Below are positions 46,611 through 53,828 of a stretch of 62,027 bases of DNA, piece by piece. The position numbers and the translations under genes are program-made. Numbering within the stretch: the first letter of the stretch is position 1; every line of letters starts with the position of its first letter. The notes under the pieces were generated by a model. The model saw only the letters and a program-made list of their open reading frames with translations. It was not told the DNA's origin and made no database searches. The DNA is taken from NCBI GenBank assembly GCA_028681335.1, contig JAQUIT010000022.1:1-62027 (forward strand), in the 5' to 3' direction. The stretch comes from Desulfuromonadaceae bacterium. GTDB taxonomy: Bacteria > Desulfobacterota > Desulfuromonadia > Geobacterales > Pseudopelobacteraceae.

Positions 46611-47534
46611 CTATCCGCCAAAGACGCGTTGCGCCAACTCATGCAGCGCCTCGCGGCTTTCAGGCTCAGCCCGGTACCCGAGAGCCCGGTCAAGAGCATG
46701 GACAATTGGGTTTATCCCTTCGGCAGATGCTGGGCGGAAGAGATACACAAGCTTGGCCCATCTGACGAGAGTCCTGGTTGAGAAGGTTACTTCTATTTCC
46801 CCCTTGATGAAGAGTTTTCGAATTTCGTTGGCGTACGAAACCAATGCATCCCTGACAGTGTCTGCAAGGCTTGGCATGGCTTTGGCCAGGATTAGTTTTT
46901 CCTGGATCTCATCGGGATAACAGACTTCTACCATCCAGAAACGGTCCAGAAAGGCACCGTTTTGGCGGAGAGTCCCTTGATAAAGCCCCGAACGGTCACC
47001 ACTGCCGGCGGTGTTTGCTGTCGCTATGAAACGAAACCCAGCAGCCGGCTTGATGACTTCACCACCCTTTTCCGGAATGGTAAGGGGTCTCCCTTCGACA
47101 ATACCGTTCAGACCTGCTGCAGTGGCCGGATCGAGCAAGTCGATTTCGTCCAGCAGAAACCAGTGACCTTCCTTCATGGCCATGGCGAGCGGTCCGTAGA
47201 CGTACTCCATCGAGTTGTTGACGATTACGTGATGCCCCACAAGTTCTGGGGTTTCGAGTCTGCTATGTCCCGTTACAACCATGACCGGAATATTGAGCCG
47301 GGCTGCGGTCTGTAGAATGATCGAGGATTTGCCGCTGCCGGTCGGACCGGTCAGGTACAGGCCGTCATTAGCGCCCATCATGTACCAGGAGAGGACATCG
47401 GAAAGGATTTCCTTCCTGAACACATAATCGCCATCGATGTCGGGGATGAAGGGATTATCGGATTGTGGCCGTCCTTCAACACAGAGACTTTCTTTCACGG
47501 GAATAATGAAGATATCCTTGATGCTATATTTCAT
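46611..47534 (-). CDS. MoxR/CobS-like AAA+ ATPase
   Basis: The 307-residue product has Walker A GPTGSGKS near residue 67, Walker B HWFLLDEIDLLDP near residue 130, and the sensor region FRFIATANTAGSGD with an Arg finger candidate in FLDRFWMVEV. It is an AAA_5/CobS-type ATPase that would act with the vWA protein encoded at 43568-45298. The start ATG 47534 overlaps the TSCPD gene stop and has AAGGAG upstream. Confidence 0.85.
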   Translation of the reverse strand: MKYSIKDIFIIPVKESLCVEGRPQSDNPFIPDIDGDYVFRKEILSDVLSWYMMGANDGLYLTGPTGSGKSSIILQTAARLNIPVMVVTGHSRLETPELVGHHVIVNNSMEYVYGPLAMAMKEGHWFLLDEIDLLDPATAAGLNGIVEGRPLTIPEKGGEVIKPAAGFRFIATANTAGSGDRSGLYQGTLRQNGAFLDRFWMVEVCYPDEIQEKLILAKAMPSLADTVRDALVSYANEIRKLFIKGEIEVTFSTRTLVRWAKLVYLFRPASAEGINPIVHALDRALGYRAEPESREALHELAQRVFGG

Positions 47535-47937
47535 GGTGTTCAGCTCCTTGAGTGAAATGGTTGAGTGCCGCGAAATCAGCTTCTTCAATGAGTTCGTTGA
47601 GATCGCGTCCCGTTTTCAGGTGTTCCAAGACGATGCCAATGGATTCGGCAACGCAATTGAGACAGGTATTGGACCCGAGGTGACAGCCGATTCCAGTGAG
47701 AGCCTTGAACGCATCGGTAGCCTCAAGCCCCGAACGGAGACCGTAGGAGACCAGGCGAGCGATACCGTCAGCCATGGCAGAGCCACAACCTCCGGCTTTT
47801 CCAAAGCGAATGAAGACTTCCATTGGTGTTGCTGTCGATGGGGACAAGGTTACGGTGGTATAAATTTTCCCGCAGGCTGACCGACGTTCGATGGTGAAGC
47901 CGGTAACTGCCTTGGGCCGTGGTGTTTTAGGGCTCAT
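47524..47937 (-). CDS. TSCPD-domain protein
   Basis: The 137-residue product shows the TSCPD pattern seen at the end of some ribonucleotide reductases: CGKIYTTVTLS, EVFIRFGKAGGCGSAMADG, LVSYGLRSG, then ALTGIGCHLGSNTC. The conserved cysteines may bind metal. Stand-alone copies occur on mobile elements; function is unknown. It is the first gene of the unit leading to the AAA+, WGR and possibly DUF3150/vWA genes, and has a switch-type leader. Confidence 0.7.
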   Translation of the reverse strand: MSPKTPRPKAVTGFTIERRSACGKIYTTVTLSPSTATPMEVFIRFGKAGGCGSAMADGIARLVSYGLRSGLEATDAFKALTGIGCHLGSNTCLNCVAESIGIVLEHLKTGRDLNELIEEADFAALNHFTQGAEHHEI

Positions 47938-47999
47938 TGATGTCTCCTTGTAATGACAGCGGGACACATTCCCCTTGGCGGAGATGTCATGCATCCCGC
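47938..47999 (-). promoter_or_regulatory. Switch-type leader of the TSCPD gene
   Basis: Minus strand: ribosome-site arm GGAGACATCA (47938-47947), middle arm TGTGTCCCGC (47959-47968), 5' arm GCGGGATGCA (47990-47999). Middle to 5' arm pairs fully with G-U pairs. Pairing to the ribosome site is partial (TGTCCC/GGAGACA with one mismatch). Confidence 0.6.
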
Positions 48000-48036
48000 C
48001 GAGAGTGATGGTTATTTTGCTGTCCTACTAAGATAT

Positions 48037-48306
48037 CTATAAGGGGGGAAGTAGGCGCCAGGCAGTAATGATCCTGGGAGAGCCGTTGACCAGACGGGCA
48101 ACGACGAAAACTCCCTTGTACCTGAACTTCAGTGGTTTGGTATTGAGAAGCGGCATAAGGTGACGGACACCTTCGAGTGCTTCCAGCGGGATGTCTCGTT
48201 CCAGAACGCGGTTGGCTCCATGCAACGACAGATTGACCTCGTTAAGAGCGGAATCCGGCAAACCCGTTTCCTCTTCCGTGTAAATGATGATGTTTGACTC
48301 TTTCAT
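48037..48306 (-). CDS. Small hypothetical protein
   Basis: The 89-residue product starts MKESNIIIYTEEETG and has ALEGVRHLMPLLNTKPL. No family recognised. The ATG overlaps the stop of the preceding membrane-protein gene (ATGA) and has GGAGG upstream, so the two are coupled. Confidence 0.5.
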   Translation of the reverse strand: MKESNIIIYTEEETGLPDSALNEVNLSLHGANRVLERDIPLEALEGVRHLMPLLNTKPLKFRYKGVFVVARLVNGSPRIITAWRLLPPL

Positions 48307-48506
48307 CCCCGCACCTCCTCCCAGCCCTTTGGATAAACCTGGGGCTCAGGTGGAACTGCAGCGGCAAACATGAAAACGAAGAGCATTGCTGCAATGAGAA
48401 TCAACGACGCTATTGCGTGCAGAGCCTCTTTCAGGTCTTCGTGCCTGTTCTCCTGGGAGAAGGATTTAAGGTCAGGTGGTAACGTACCGGTACGGTAGGA
48501 TTTCAT
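48303..48506 (-). CDS. Small single-span membrane protein
   Basis: The start ATG 48506 has AAGGAG upstream; the longer frame to 48635 runs through the leader. The 67-residue product has one hydrophobic helix (IASLILIAAMLFVFMFAAAV). Unknown function. Confidence 0.5.
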   Translation of the reverse strand: MKSYRTGTLPPDLKSFSQENRHEDLKEALHAIASLILIAAMLFVFMFAAAVPPEPQVYPKGWEEVRG

Positions 48507-48578
48507 CGGGAATCTCCTTTCAATGGGGGCAGACACGCCTCCATGAATGGAGAATCCCCAGGGGAGCGTGACGCCCCC
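48507..48578 (-). promoter_or_regulatory. Switch-type leader of the small membrane protein gene
   Basis: Minus strand: ribosome-site arm AGGAGATTCCCG (48507-48518), middle arm GCGTGTCTGCCCCC (48525-48538), 5' arm GGGGGCGTCACGC (48566-48578). Here the ribosome site pairs better with GATTCTCC in the inner loop (48549-48556) than with the middle arm, so this copy is a variant. Confidence 0.55.
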
Positions 48579-48591
48579 TGTTGGGGTAGGT

Positions 48592-49566
48592 TCAGGCCGC
48601 TTGTGCTGCGAGCGGCATGAATGGTTTGATTTCAAGTTTCAGGAAACCAGATTTTGGCTTCGTGACTTGATCATAAATGTCTGGATAGGAACTCTTGAGT
48701 TTTCTGCTGTCGACAATTACCGAGTCTGCCACTGAAATGACATTGACCAGAATACCGTCAGAAGCTCCTTTGAATGTGCCATCCACAAAGGTGAGAATGT
48801 CGTTCTTCAGAACTTCCAGTCGGGCGTCGATAACTTTTTTCTGATCGTTAAGCTCCAGGTATGCCTTGCCGGCTTGATGAATCTCCGGAGGGAGATCCAC
48901 ACCAACGGCATGTGAGGGGCAATCAGGGCGGTACGGGCAGAAACCGCAGAGTATGCCGGGTTCCGTTCGAGGTGTGCACTCGCCACGCGCTGCCGCGAGG
49001 ATGTGCTGACCTTTTTCAACAAGTTGCTTGAAAACGAGCTTGTTTGGCGAATAACTGTTGAATTCCTTGTACTCTCCCGCATTGAGGTCAACAACCAGAA
49101 TCGAACCGCCGATTTCCACTGCCGGATCGAGGGTGAGGTGCAGCAGGCCCATCTGGACATGCAGCTGATCAACCCACGATGAGTAGGGTTCGTCGGGGAT
49201 GCCGTCGGTCGACTTCATTTCAACGATGTGCAGCCTTTTGGTCTGCCGGTTTGCATAGAACAGGAAGTCAATGTGACACCTGATCTCAGGGATGTCCGGA
49301 TGCCGCACTTCGACTTCTTCTTCAAACAGCGCACCACCGGTCCTGAAGAACTCGGCATACATGGCTTGCGCAGCATGGCCACGGGAAAAACGCAGGAGTG
49401 TCTTGATGTCGTGACCGGTCGGGTTTTGTTTGCCGAGTGCAGCTTTACGCGGGCAGCCGGCAATATCGGAAGCTCCGACATATCCCGTACGGTCACCAAG
49501 ATGTGATGATTGTTTCTGCTGATGGGTCGGAATAGCTCGGCCCAGAAATGCAGCGAGTTTGCTCAT
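48592..49566 (-). CDS. Cas4/RecB-like PD-(D/E)XK exonuclease with Fe-S cluster motif
   Basis: The 324-residue product has an early CPRKAAL cysteine, a nuclease core with CHIDFLFYA then HIVEMKSTDG (the D and ExK ligands), a QMGLLHLT motif, and a terminal cluster CGFCPYRPDC. This is the layout of Cas4/AddB-type nucleases with a 4Fe-4S cluster. Next to a recombinase-like protein and SSB it would supply single-stranded ends for recombination, as RecE or lambda Exo do. The ATG 49566 has AAGGAG and follows the 54-residue gene by 12 bases. Confidence 0.82.
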   Translation of the reverse strand: MSKLAAFLGRAIPTHQQKQSSHLGDRTGYVGASDIAGCPRKAALGKQNPTGHDIKTLLRFSRGHAAQAMYAEFFRTGGALFEEEVEVRHPDIPEIRCHIDFLFYANRQTKRLHIVEMKSTDGIPDEPYSSWVDQLHVQMGLLHLTLDPAVEIGGSILVVDLNAGEYKEFNSYSPNKLVFKQLVEKGQHILAAARGECTPRTEPGILCGFCPYRPDCPSHAVGVDLPPEIHQAGKAYLELNDQKKVIDARLEVLKNDILTFVDGTFKGASDGILVNVISVADSVIVDSRKLKSSYPDIYDQVTKPKSGFLKLEIKPFMPLAAQAA

Positions 49567-49578
49567 GGCTATCTCCTT

Positions 49579-49743
49579 TCAGATCAGAAATGGCAAGGCT
49601 CCGACTGCGGTGAGCAGGGAGCCGAAGATAACGCCGGTAATGATCCTGGTGACATCGATGCTGACCTGAAATTCCTTCCTGGGAGCATAGACCGGCACCT
49701 GATAGCCTTTAACTGTTACATGTTTGATGATCTGGGTAGTCAT
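49579..49743 (-). CDS. Small membrane-anchored protein, 54 residues
   Basis: This short gene is supported by AAGGAG before ATG 49743 and by its own switch-type leader, which has one of the best pairings in the set. The product begins MTTQIIKHVTVKGYQVPVYA and ends in a hydrophobic helix (IITGVIFGSLLTAVGALPFLI). It is followed 12 bases later by the nuclease gene. No family recognised. Confidence 0.6.
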   Translation of the reverse strand: MTTQIIKHVTVKGYQVPVYAPRKEFQVSIDVTRIITGVIFGSLLTAVGALPFLI

Positions 49744-49825
49744 GTTCTTGTCTCCTTATCTGTGGGTTGTACCCGGCAGAGGAGACAAGACACCCCCGGT
49801 AGGGAGAAAGTCGTTGTCTCCCTGC
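49744..49825 (-). promoter_or_regulatory. Switch-type leader of the 54-residue gene
   Basis: Minus strand: ribosome-site arm GGAGACAAGA (49746-49755), middle arm TCTTGTCTCCTCTGC (49776-49790), 5' arm GCAGGGAGACAA (49814-49825). Middle to ribosome site is a perfect 10 bp; middle to 5' arm is 12 bp with one bulged base. Inner hairpin TCTCCC-TACC-GGGGG. Confidence 0.75.
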
Positions 49826-49867
49826 TGAGGTTGGTTGTGAGTGGGGTTCAGTATGAAACGTCAGGCA

Positions 49868-50824
49868 TTACCGGTACTGCCAGCATTTGCCTTTGCCGTC
49901 CCATTTGAAGCCGTGGTCTTTCAGCCATTGGCGGGCTGAGGTGTCGTTGAAGTCCGGGAAAGCAGAAATCTCCGATTCATCTTCAGAGAGTTCCATCCTG
50001 ATCCCTTTGGCTGTCAGATACCCAATGATCTCGGAAGGCGAAACTGGTTCGGCTTCGTGAGATGATGGGGCGCTGTCAGTTCGGTGAGTCTGGGAAGTCC
50101 CGGAGGAGGTGCTGGTAGTGCCGGCACTGTTTCCTCCACTGCTTTCAGTCTGTCCGTAGAGGTCAGGATCTTCCTCGATGTCCTGGGTGAAGATGTCCGA
50201 GGCAGCGGTCGAGGTGAGTACTGCATCCACCAAACCCCGCTTCTTGGCCATTTTCAGGCAGGTGTTGTAAAAGTCAGCAGGATTGTCGTGTTCGACTTTT
50301 TCTCCCTGCCTGGCGATCTTCCAATTGCCGCTTTCATCCTTTTTTGCGCTGAATCCACGTCCACCGATGATCTCCTGCGCCTTTGCCGGGTTCTCCTTGC
50401 GGATATCCCAGTATTCCTTCGGCACGGGCTTGTTCGTCAGTTCCACTGGCCCGACGCGGAAACGATACTTGCTTTCCATGGTCGAACAGGAACCGACACC
50501 GGTACCGAGGCGTTGGCCGGCTGGTGAGTAGAGCGTCACTTTGATGCGATATTCCCGGTGGCCGAGGTGGAGGTCGATGGTTTCCACGTCCACGTCGTTT
50601 GCCAGCCTGAAGGTCAGCATGAGCTTTTCGGCTCCCGGTTTGAGAAGAACTGCTTTATCTCCGCAGCCGGGAATGGTGCCGTAGTGCTCGCCTGATTTCA
50701 TGACGTCACGCATGACGTACTGGATCAGGTTTACCTGAGCCTTCAGTTCACTGATGTTGACGGCGTGGTGGGTGAGTGATGATGCGGTGGGATTGATGGG
50801 AATGATTTGAGCTGGTGCGTTCAT
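49868..50824 (-). CDS. Putative phage-type recombination protein (Rad52/ERF- or RecT-like)
   Basis: The 318-residue product has YGTIPGCGDKAVLLKPGAEKL, a repeated beta pattern (YRIKVTLYSPAGQRLGTGVG, CSTMESKYRFR), and a C-terminal helix KMAKKRGLVDAVLTSTAASD before FTQDIEED. I recall this pattern from phage and plasmid proteins near single-strand annealing genes, but cannot name the family with certainty. The last 60 residues form a separate small domain after a Ser/Thr-rich linker. Position between a Cas4-like nuclease and SSB supports a recombination role. Confidence 0.5.
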   Translation of the reverse strand: MNAPAQIIPINPTASSLTHHAVNISELKAQVNLIQYVMRDVMKSGEHYGTIPGCGDKAVLLKPGAEKLMLTFRLANDVDVETIDLHLGHREYRIKVTLYSPAGQRLGTGVGSCSTMESKYRFRVGPVELTNKPVPKEYWDIRKENPAKAQEIIGGRGFSAKKDESGNWKIARQGEKVEHDNPADFYNTCLKMAKKRGLVDAVLTSTAASDIFTQDIEEDPDLYGQTESSGGNSAGTTSTSSGTSQTHRTDSAPSSHEAEPVSPSEIIGYLTAKGIRMELSEDESEISAFPDFNDTSARQWLKDHGFKWDGKGKCWQYR

Positions 50825-50903
50825 CTGTCTGTCTCCTTTTCTGTGGGTTGTGTCCGACAGGGGAGACAGACCAATCCCTTTGGGGATGTGGTAATGTCTC
50901 CCC
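50825..50903 (-). promoter_or_regulatory. Switch-type leader of the recombinase-like gene
   Basis: Minus strand: ribosome-site arm GGAGACAGACAG (50825-50836), middle arm GGTCTGTCTCCCC (50860-50872), 5' arm GGGGAGACA (50895-50903). Middle to 5' arm is a perfect 9 bp and middle to ribosome site a perfect 9-10 bp; they share bases. Inner hairpin ATCCC-CAAA-GGGAT. Confidence 0.75.
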
Positions 50904-50934
50904 GTGGGACTGTTGAGTTGTGGTTGCTGGTTAC

Positions 50935-51354
50935 CTAGAACGGATCGGTGTCATCGTGCGGAATGTCCTCATGTGCCTGGCTGTTTGATGGCTGGTCGTC
51001 ACTCCCGTCAGGAATGCTGCCATTTTTACTGCCCAGCATAAGAAGCTTGTCGCCGATGATCTCAGTTGTGTAGCGATCCTTACCGTCCCGATCTTGCCAT
51101 TTGCGGGTCTTGAGTTTGCCGTCGAGGTAGACACTTTTGCCTTTGGACAGGTACTCGCCAGCTACTTCTGCGAGACGTGCGTAAAGGACAATGTTGTGCC
51201 ACTCGGTACGGACTTCCCATTCGCCGCTTTTGTTCTTTACCTTCTCACTGGTCGCGAGCGAAAAACTTGCGACAGCGGTGCCTCCTGGTGTGTACCTGAT
51301 TTCAGGATCACGACCCAGGTTGCCGATGAGTTCCACGCGGTTCAAACTTGCCAT
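50935..51354 (-). CDS. ssb: Single-stranded DNA-binding protein
   Basis: The 139-residue product has the SSB OB fold ([20 protein letters not shown], then [20 protein letters not shown] and [16 protein letters not shown]) and the acidic partner-binding tail ending DDTDPF. Plasmid SSBs coat the incoming single strand and support establishment and recombination. The start ATG 51354 has AGGAGG; the longer frame to 51498 runs through the leader. It is the first gene of the 35.5-51 kb series. Confidence 0.95.
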   Translation of the reverse strand: MASLNRVELIGNLGRDPEIRYTPGGTAVASFSLATSEKVKNKSGEWEVRTEWHNIVLYARLAEVAGEYLSKGKSVYLDGKLKTRKWQDRDGKDRYTTEIIGDKLLMLGSKNGSIPDGSDDQPSNSQAHEDIPHDDTDPF

Positions 51355-51430
51355 ACTGCCTCCTTGTTGGTTTTCCCGAAGCAAAGAGACAGATGTCTGT
51401 CCCGTAGGGAGAGAACAAAGTGTCTCCCGG
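51355..51430 (-). promoter_or_regulatory. Switch-type leader of ssb
   Basis: Minus strand: ribosome-site arm AGGAGGCAGT (51355-51364), middle arm CTGTCTCTTT (51383-51392), 5' arm CCGGGAGACA (51421-51430). Middle to 5' arm is 8 bp; middle to ribosome site is 9 bp when G-U pairs are counted. Inner hairpin TCTCCC-TAC-GGGA. Confidence 0.7.
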
Positions 51431-51487
51431 TCGGGATGTGGTGAAAGTATCCGCCGCTTACAAAGCTTGTCGCGGAATTTGAACAAC

Positions 51488-51520
51488 AAAAAACCCACTC
51501 CAGCAATTGCCAGAACGGGT
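51488..51520 (-). terminator. Rho-independent terminator upstream of ssb
   Basis: On the minus strand ACCCGTTCTGGC and GCTGGAGTGGGT form a 12-bp stem (some G-U pairs) with an AATT loop, followed by a run of T. It ends whatever is transcribed from 51.5-51.8 kb, because no gene lies directly before it. Confidence 0.8.
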
Positions 51521-51765
51521 CACTGTTCTTCGTGATTATTGGTTATCAAAGGCACGCGCTACAATGATGGGCGCACCTTCAGAATGAATTCAAGTCGCAT
51601 TACCCATACGACTAATTGAGGAAGGCATTGCCATTCCAGGTATCATCCAGAAAGGGGCAACTGCGGCCTTATCTTTCCAGGTAGTTCATCCCTGCCGGGG
51701 TTACTTCTTCTTCGGGCTATCCGAAAAAGTCTATCCGGGGCTCTAAGGCCGCTCGGAGTCTCATA
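51488..51765 (-). ncRNA. Probable structured non-coding RNA
   Basis: Some 280 bases have no credible gene but show paired elements on the minus strand. GCGGCCTTA (51744-51752) pairs with TAAGGCCGC (51663-51671), 9 bp, enclosing an ACTTTTTCGG/CCGAAGAAGAAGT hairpin. GTCGTAT/ATGCGAC is a 7-bp hairpin at 51594-51612, and GGTGCGC/GCGCGTGCC a hairpin at 51551-51577. The strong terminator at 51488-51520 closes the unit. A TATTAT box at 51775-51780 could be its -10 element, though the -35 is poor. I match it to no RNA family. The 5' end is an estimate. Confidence 0.55.
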
Positions 51766-51825
51766 AAAGAGTCTATAATATCTGAACGCTATCGATATTC
51801 CTCTTTGAAGTCAAGAGGATTAATC

Positions 51826-51852
51826 AGGGACGAGCCATCTTGGATCGTCCCT
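51826..51852. terminator. Hairpin after the traH-operon gene
   Basis: AGGGACGA and TCGTCCCT form a perfect 8-bp inverted repeat with an 11-base loop, 20 bases after the stop at 51873. No T-run follows, so terminator activity is uncertain. Confidence 0.35.
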
Positions 51853-51872
51853 GTCCGAGTGAAACTGAGTAG

Positions 51873-52280
51873 TCATTTCTTGCTGGTATCTTTTGTGGTA
51901 TCAGCTGTTTCCTCCACCTGATTATCCTGTTTTTTGGATGGATGAGCATACCCACGGACCGGCTTGAATGTGAAACCAAGCAACTTGGAGATTTCAGCAT
52001 TCATGGTGTTAATCTCCTCTCTGATCCGCCGGCTTCTATCGATGTAGCTCTGTACGACCTCAACTGTCAGGGAATCTCTCCTTCCCATGTTCATCCTCAT
52101 TTGAAACACGAGATTGTCGTTCGAGTTGAGGATGTTGACGAAATCTCCGGTATCACGAGCGCGGCAGAAGATAACACTTGTATCATCCCGTTTCGCTTTC
52201 TCCAGTTTCCTCGCCTGCCAATCAACCTTACCAGAAGCGACCTTACCGCCATCTGCTGCTTTCTTACTGTTGTCCGCCAT
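51873..52280 (-). CDS. Hypothetical coiled protein at the end of the tra operon
   Basis: The start ATG 52280 has GGGAGG upstream. The 135-residue product is charged, with a central helical, possibly coiled-coil segment (VVQSYIDRSRRIREEINTMN) and a Lys/Thr-rich end. No family recognised. It follows traH by 22 bases and is probably the last gene of that operon. Confidence 0.55.
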   Translation of the reverse strand: MADNSKKAADGGKVASGKVDWQARKLEKAKRDDTSVIFCRARDTGDFVNILNSNDNLVFQMRMNMGRRDSLTVEVVQSYIDRSRRIREEINTMNAEISKLLGFTFKPVRGYAHPSKKQDNQVEETADTTKDTSKK

Positions 52281-52302
52281 AATTCCTCCCATAGTTTTTT
52301 GG

Positions 52303-53787
52303 TTAAATCCTGCCCGTTGCCCGCATGGCGATTCCTTTGCCGAAGCGGTCCGATAATTCCGAAAACACCGTGTCATCAAACTTCTTCATATTCTGGACGA
52401 TCATTTCAACTGCATTGATCTCAGATGCCGCATTGGCGTAACTCTGCTGGGCAACGCTCAGAAGTTGCAGCGTCTTTTCCTCCAGTGTCTGGATATGCTG
52501 CATCCCTTCTCCGAGAAGCGCCAATTGACAGGTCTCCGGTGATGCCCCCGCCTTGTTTCCCTTCTGGGTGGAAAGGATGTTGCGGGCCATCTCCTGTAGT
52601 TGGACAGCCCGTCCGAACAAGTCCAGAAGCATGTAGTAGCCGTAGGCCCGGGCGGTCAGTTCCGCCAGCTTGCCGATAACTTCACCCTCGGTATTGGTGG
52701 CGGTGGCATTCTTGAGGATCAGCCCGACGGAGAGGGGTGTGCTTTTGAGGAATGCCTCTTCGTCAGCTGTGAGAGCTGTCTTCGACTTGATCTTGCCGGC
52801 GATGGACTGCATCTTGCCGGCCACATAGACCATCAGGTTCTTGTTGGCGTCAGTGATGTCGGAACATGCCCCGGCGGTGTCACGTCCCTGGGCAGAACCA
52901 CTGATGAACGAATCGAAGCTGTTGTTCTTGTCGCACGGAGGAACGTACTGGGCCTGGTAGGTGGTGCCCGTCGTTGCCGGACTCTGGATGACCACATCGC
53001 CGATGAATCCGCGCACCAGTTTGACATACTCGCTATTCAGCCCTTTCTTGCTGGCCAGATTTTCCAGAACTGATCCGTCTCCGAAAACCTGTAGGACTTC
53101 AGTTGGGCAACCGGCAGTGGCACTGGTGGCGGAAGTCTGGGTCATGCCGGGGACACCCGGCTTGTTGCCGGCATTGGTTTTCTGTTCGGTCTCGAACAGT
53201 TTACTGACATCCTGGTAAAGATCCTTGGCCCCGCTCGATACCATGAAGTCTGTCTGGGCTGTTTTCATCTCCGCCTTCAGGCTATCGGACATGACCGACG
53301 AAAACGGACTGCCAGCAGTTGCTACTAAAGCTTTGGCCGCCTTGCAGTCATTAAGCTGAAGCGAGTTCAGCCGGTCGGTAATGGCTTCCAGGGTCTTGAT
53401 GGTATCGGCCACCTGGGGAGCGAGGGTCTTCAAAGCGATGTCAAAGGCAGCCGCCGGCGCTGCCGACAGGATGTTCTGGAGTTTCTGCACCAGGTAATCA
53501 ACATTCAGGAACGAGAAGCCGCCGAGGAACATGTCGATTCCGCCACAACCTGATTTCAGTTTGGGTAGGGAAGCGGTGAACAGGTGGTCGTCGGTATTCG
53601 CCCATCTGGCCGAGAAGCTTCCCCCGGTGTAGTAGCCACGCTTGGACCCTTCATAGTAACTTGGAGACGTGGAACTCTTCTGTTGGACCCAATCATCGAC
53701 CCAGCCAGACCATGATAGTGCCGGGTTCAAGGCTATGGCTGCAGCCAGGCATATAGCCGTTGTTCTGGTAAGTACGGCGTGTTTCAC
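52303..53787 (-). CDS. traH: TraH, F-type conjugation protein
   Basis: TraH is a periplasmic/outer-membrane protein for pilus assembly. The 494-residue product has a signal peptide, SGCGGIDMFLGGFSFLN (the family hallmark), AAPAAAFDIALKTLAPQVADT and a C-terminal helical region. I chose GTG 53787 because GGGGGTGG precedes it and the signal peptide starts there; the ATG at 53832 overlaps the traF stop and would add 15 residues without clear function. Confidence 0.87.
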   Translation of the reverse strand: MKHAVLTRTTAICLAAAIALNPALSWSGWVDDWVQQKSSTSPSYYEGSKRGYYTGGSFSARWANTDDHLFTASLPKLKSGCGGIDMFLGGFSFLNVDYLVQKLQNILSAAPAAAFDIALKTLAPQVADTIKTLEAITDRLNSLQLNDCKAAKALVATAGSPFSSVMSDSLKAEMKTAQTDFMVSSGAKDLYQDVSKLFETEQKTNAGNKPGVPGMTQTSATSATAGCPTEVLQVFGDGSVLENLASKKGLNSEYVKLVRGFIGDVVIQSPATTGTTYQAQYVPPCDKNNSFDSFISGSAQGRDTAGACSDITDANKNLMVYVAGKMQSIAGKIKSKTALTADEEAFLKSTPLSVGLILKNATATNTEGEVIGKLAELTARAYGYYMLLDLFGRAVQLQEMARNILSTQKGNKAGASPETCQLALLGEGMQHIQTLEEKTLQLLSVAQQSYANAASEINAVEMIVQNMKKFDDTVFSELSDRFGKGIAMRATGRI

Positions 53788-53828
53788 ATTGCCACCCCCT
53801 TCTCTCTGTTGCTGTGGGACGAGCAGCC

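Noticed and set aside
35592..51430. Intergenic palindromes as mobile repeats (MITE- or REP-like) or recombination sites
   Set aside because: The copies differ in sequence while keeping complementarity, always sit directly before a start codon on the same strand, and include the ribosome site. Mobile repeats would be more alike in sequence and less regular in position.
51488..51765. tmRNA or a known riboswitch for the structured region
   Set aside because: No tRNA-like acceptor end or tag frame is visible, and I see no known aptamer core.
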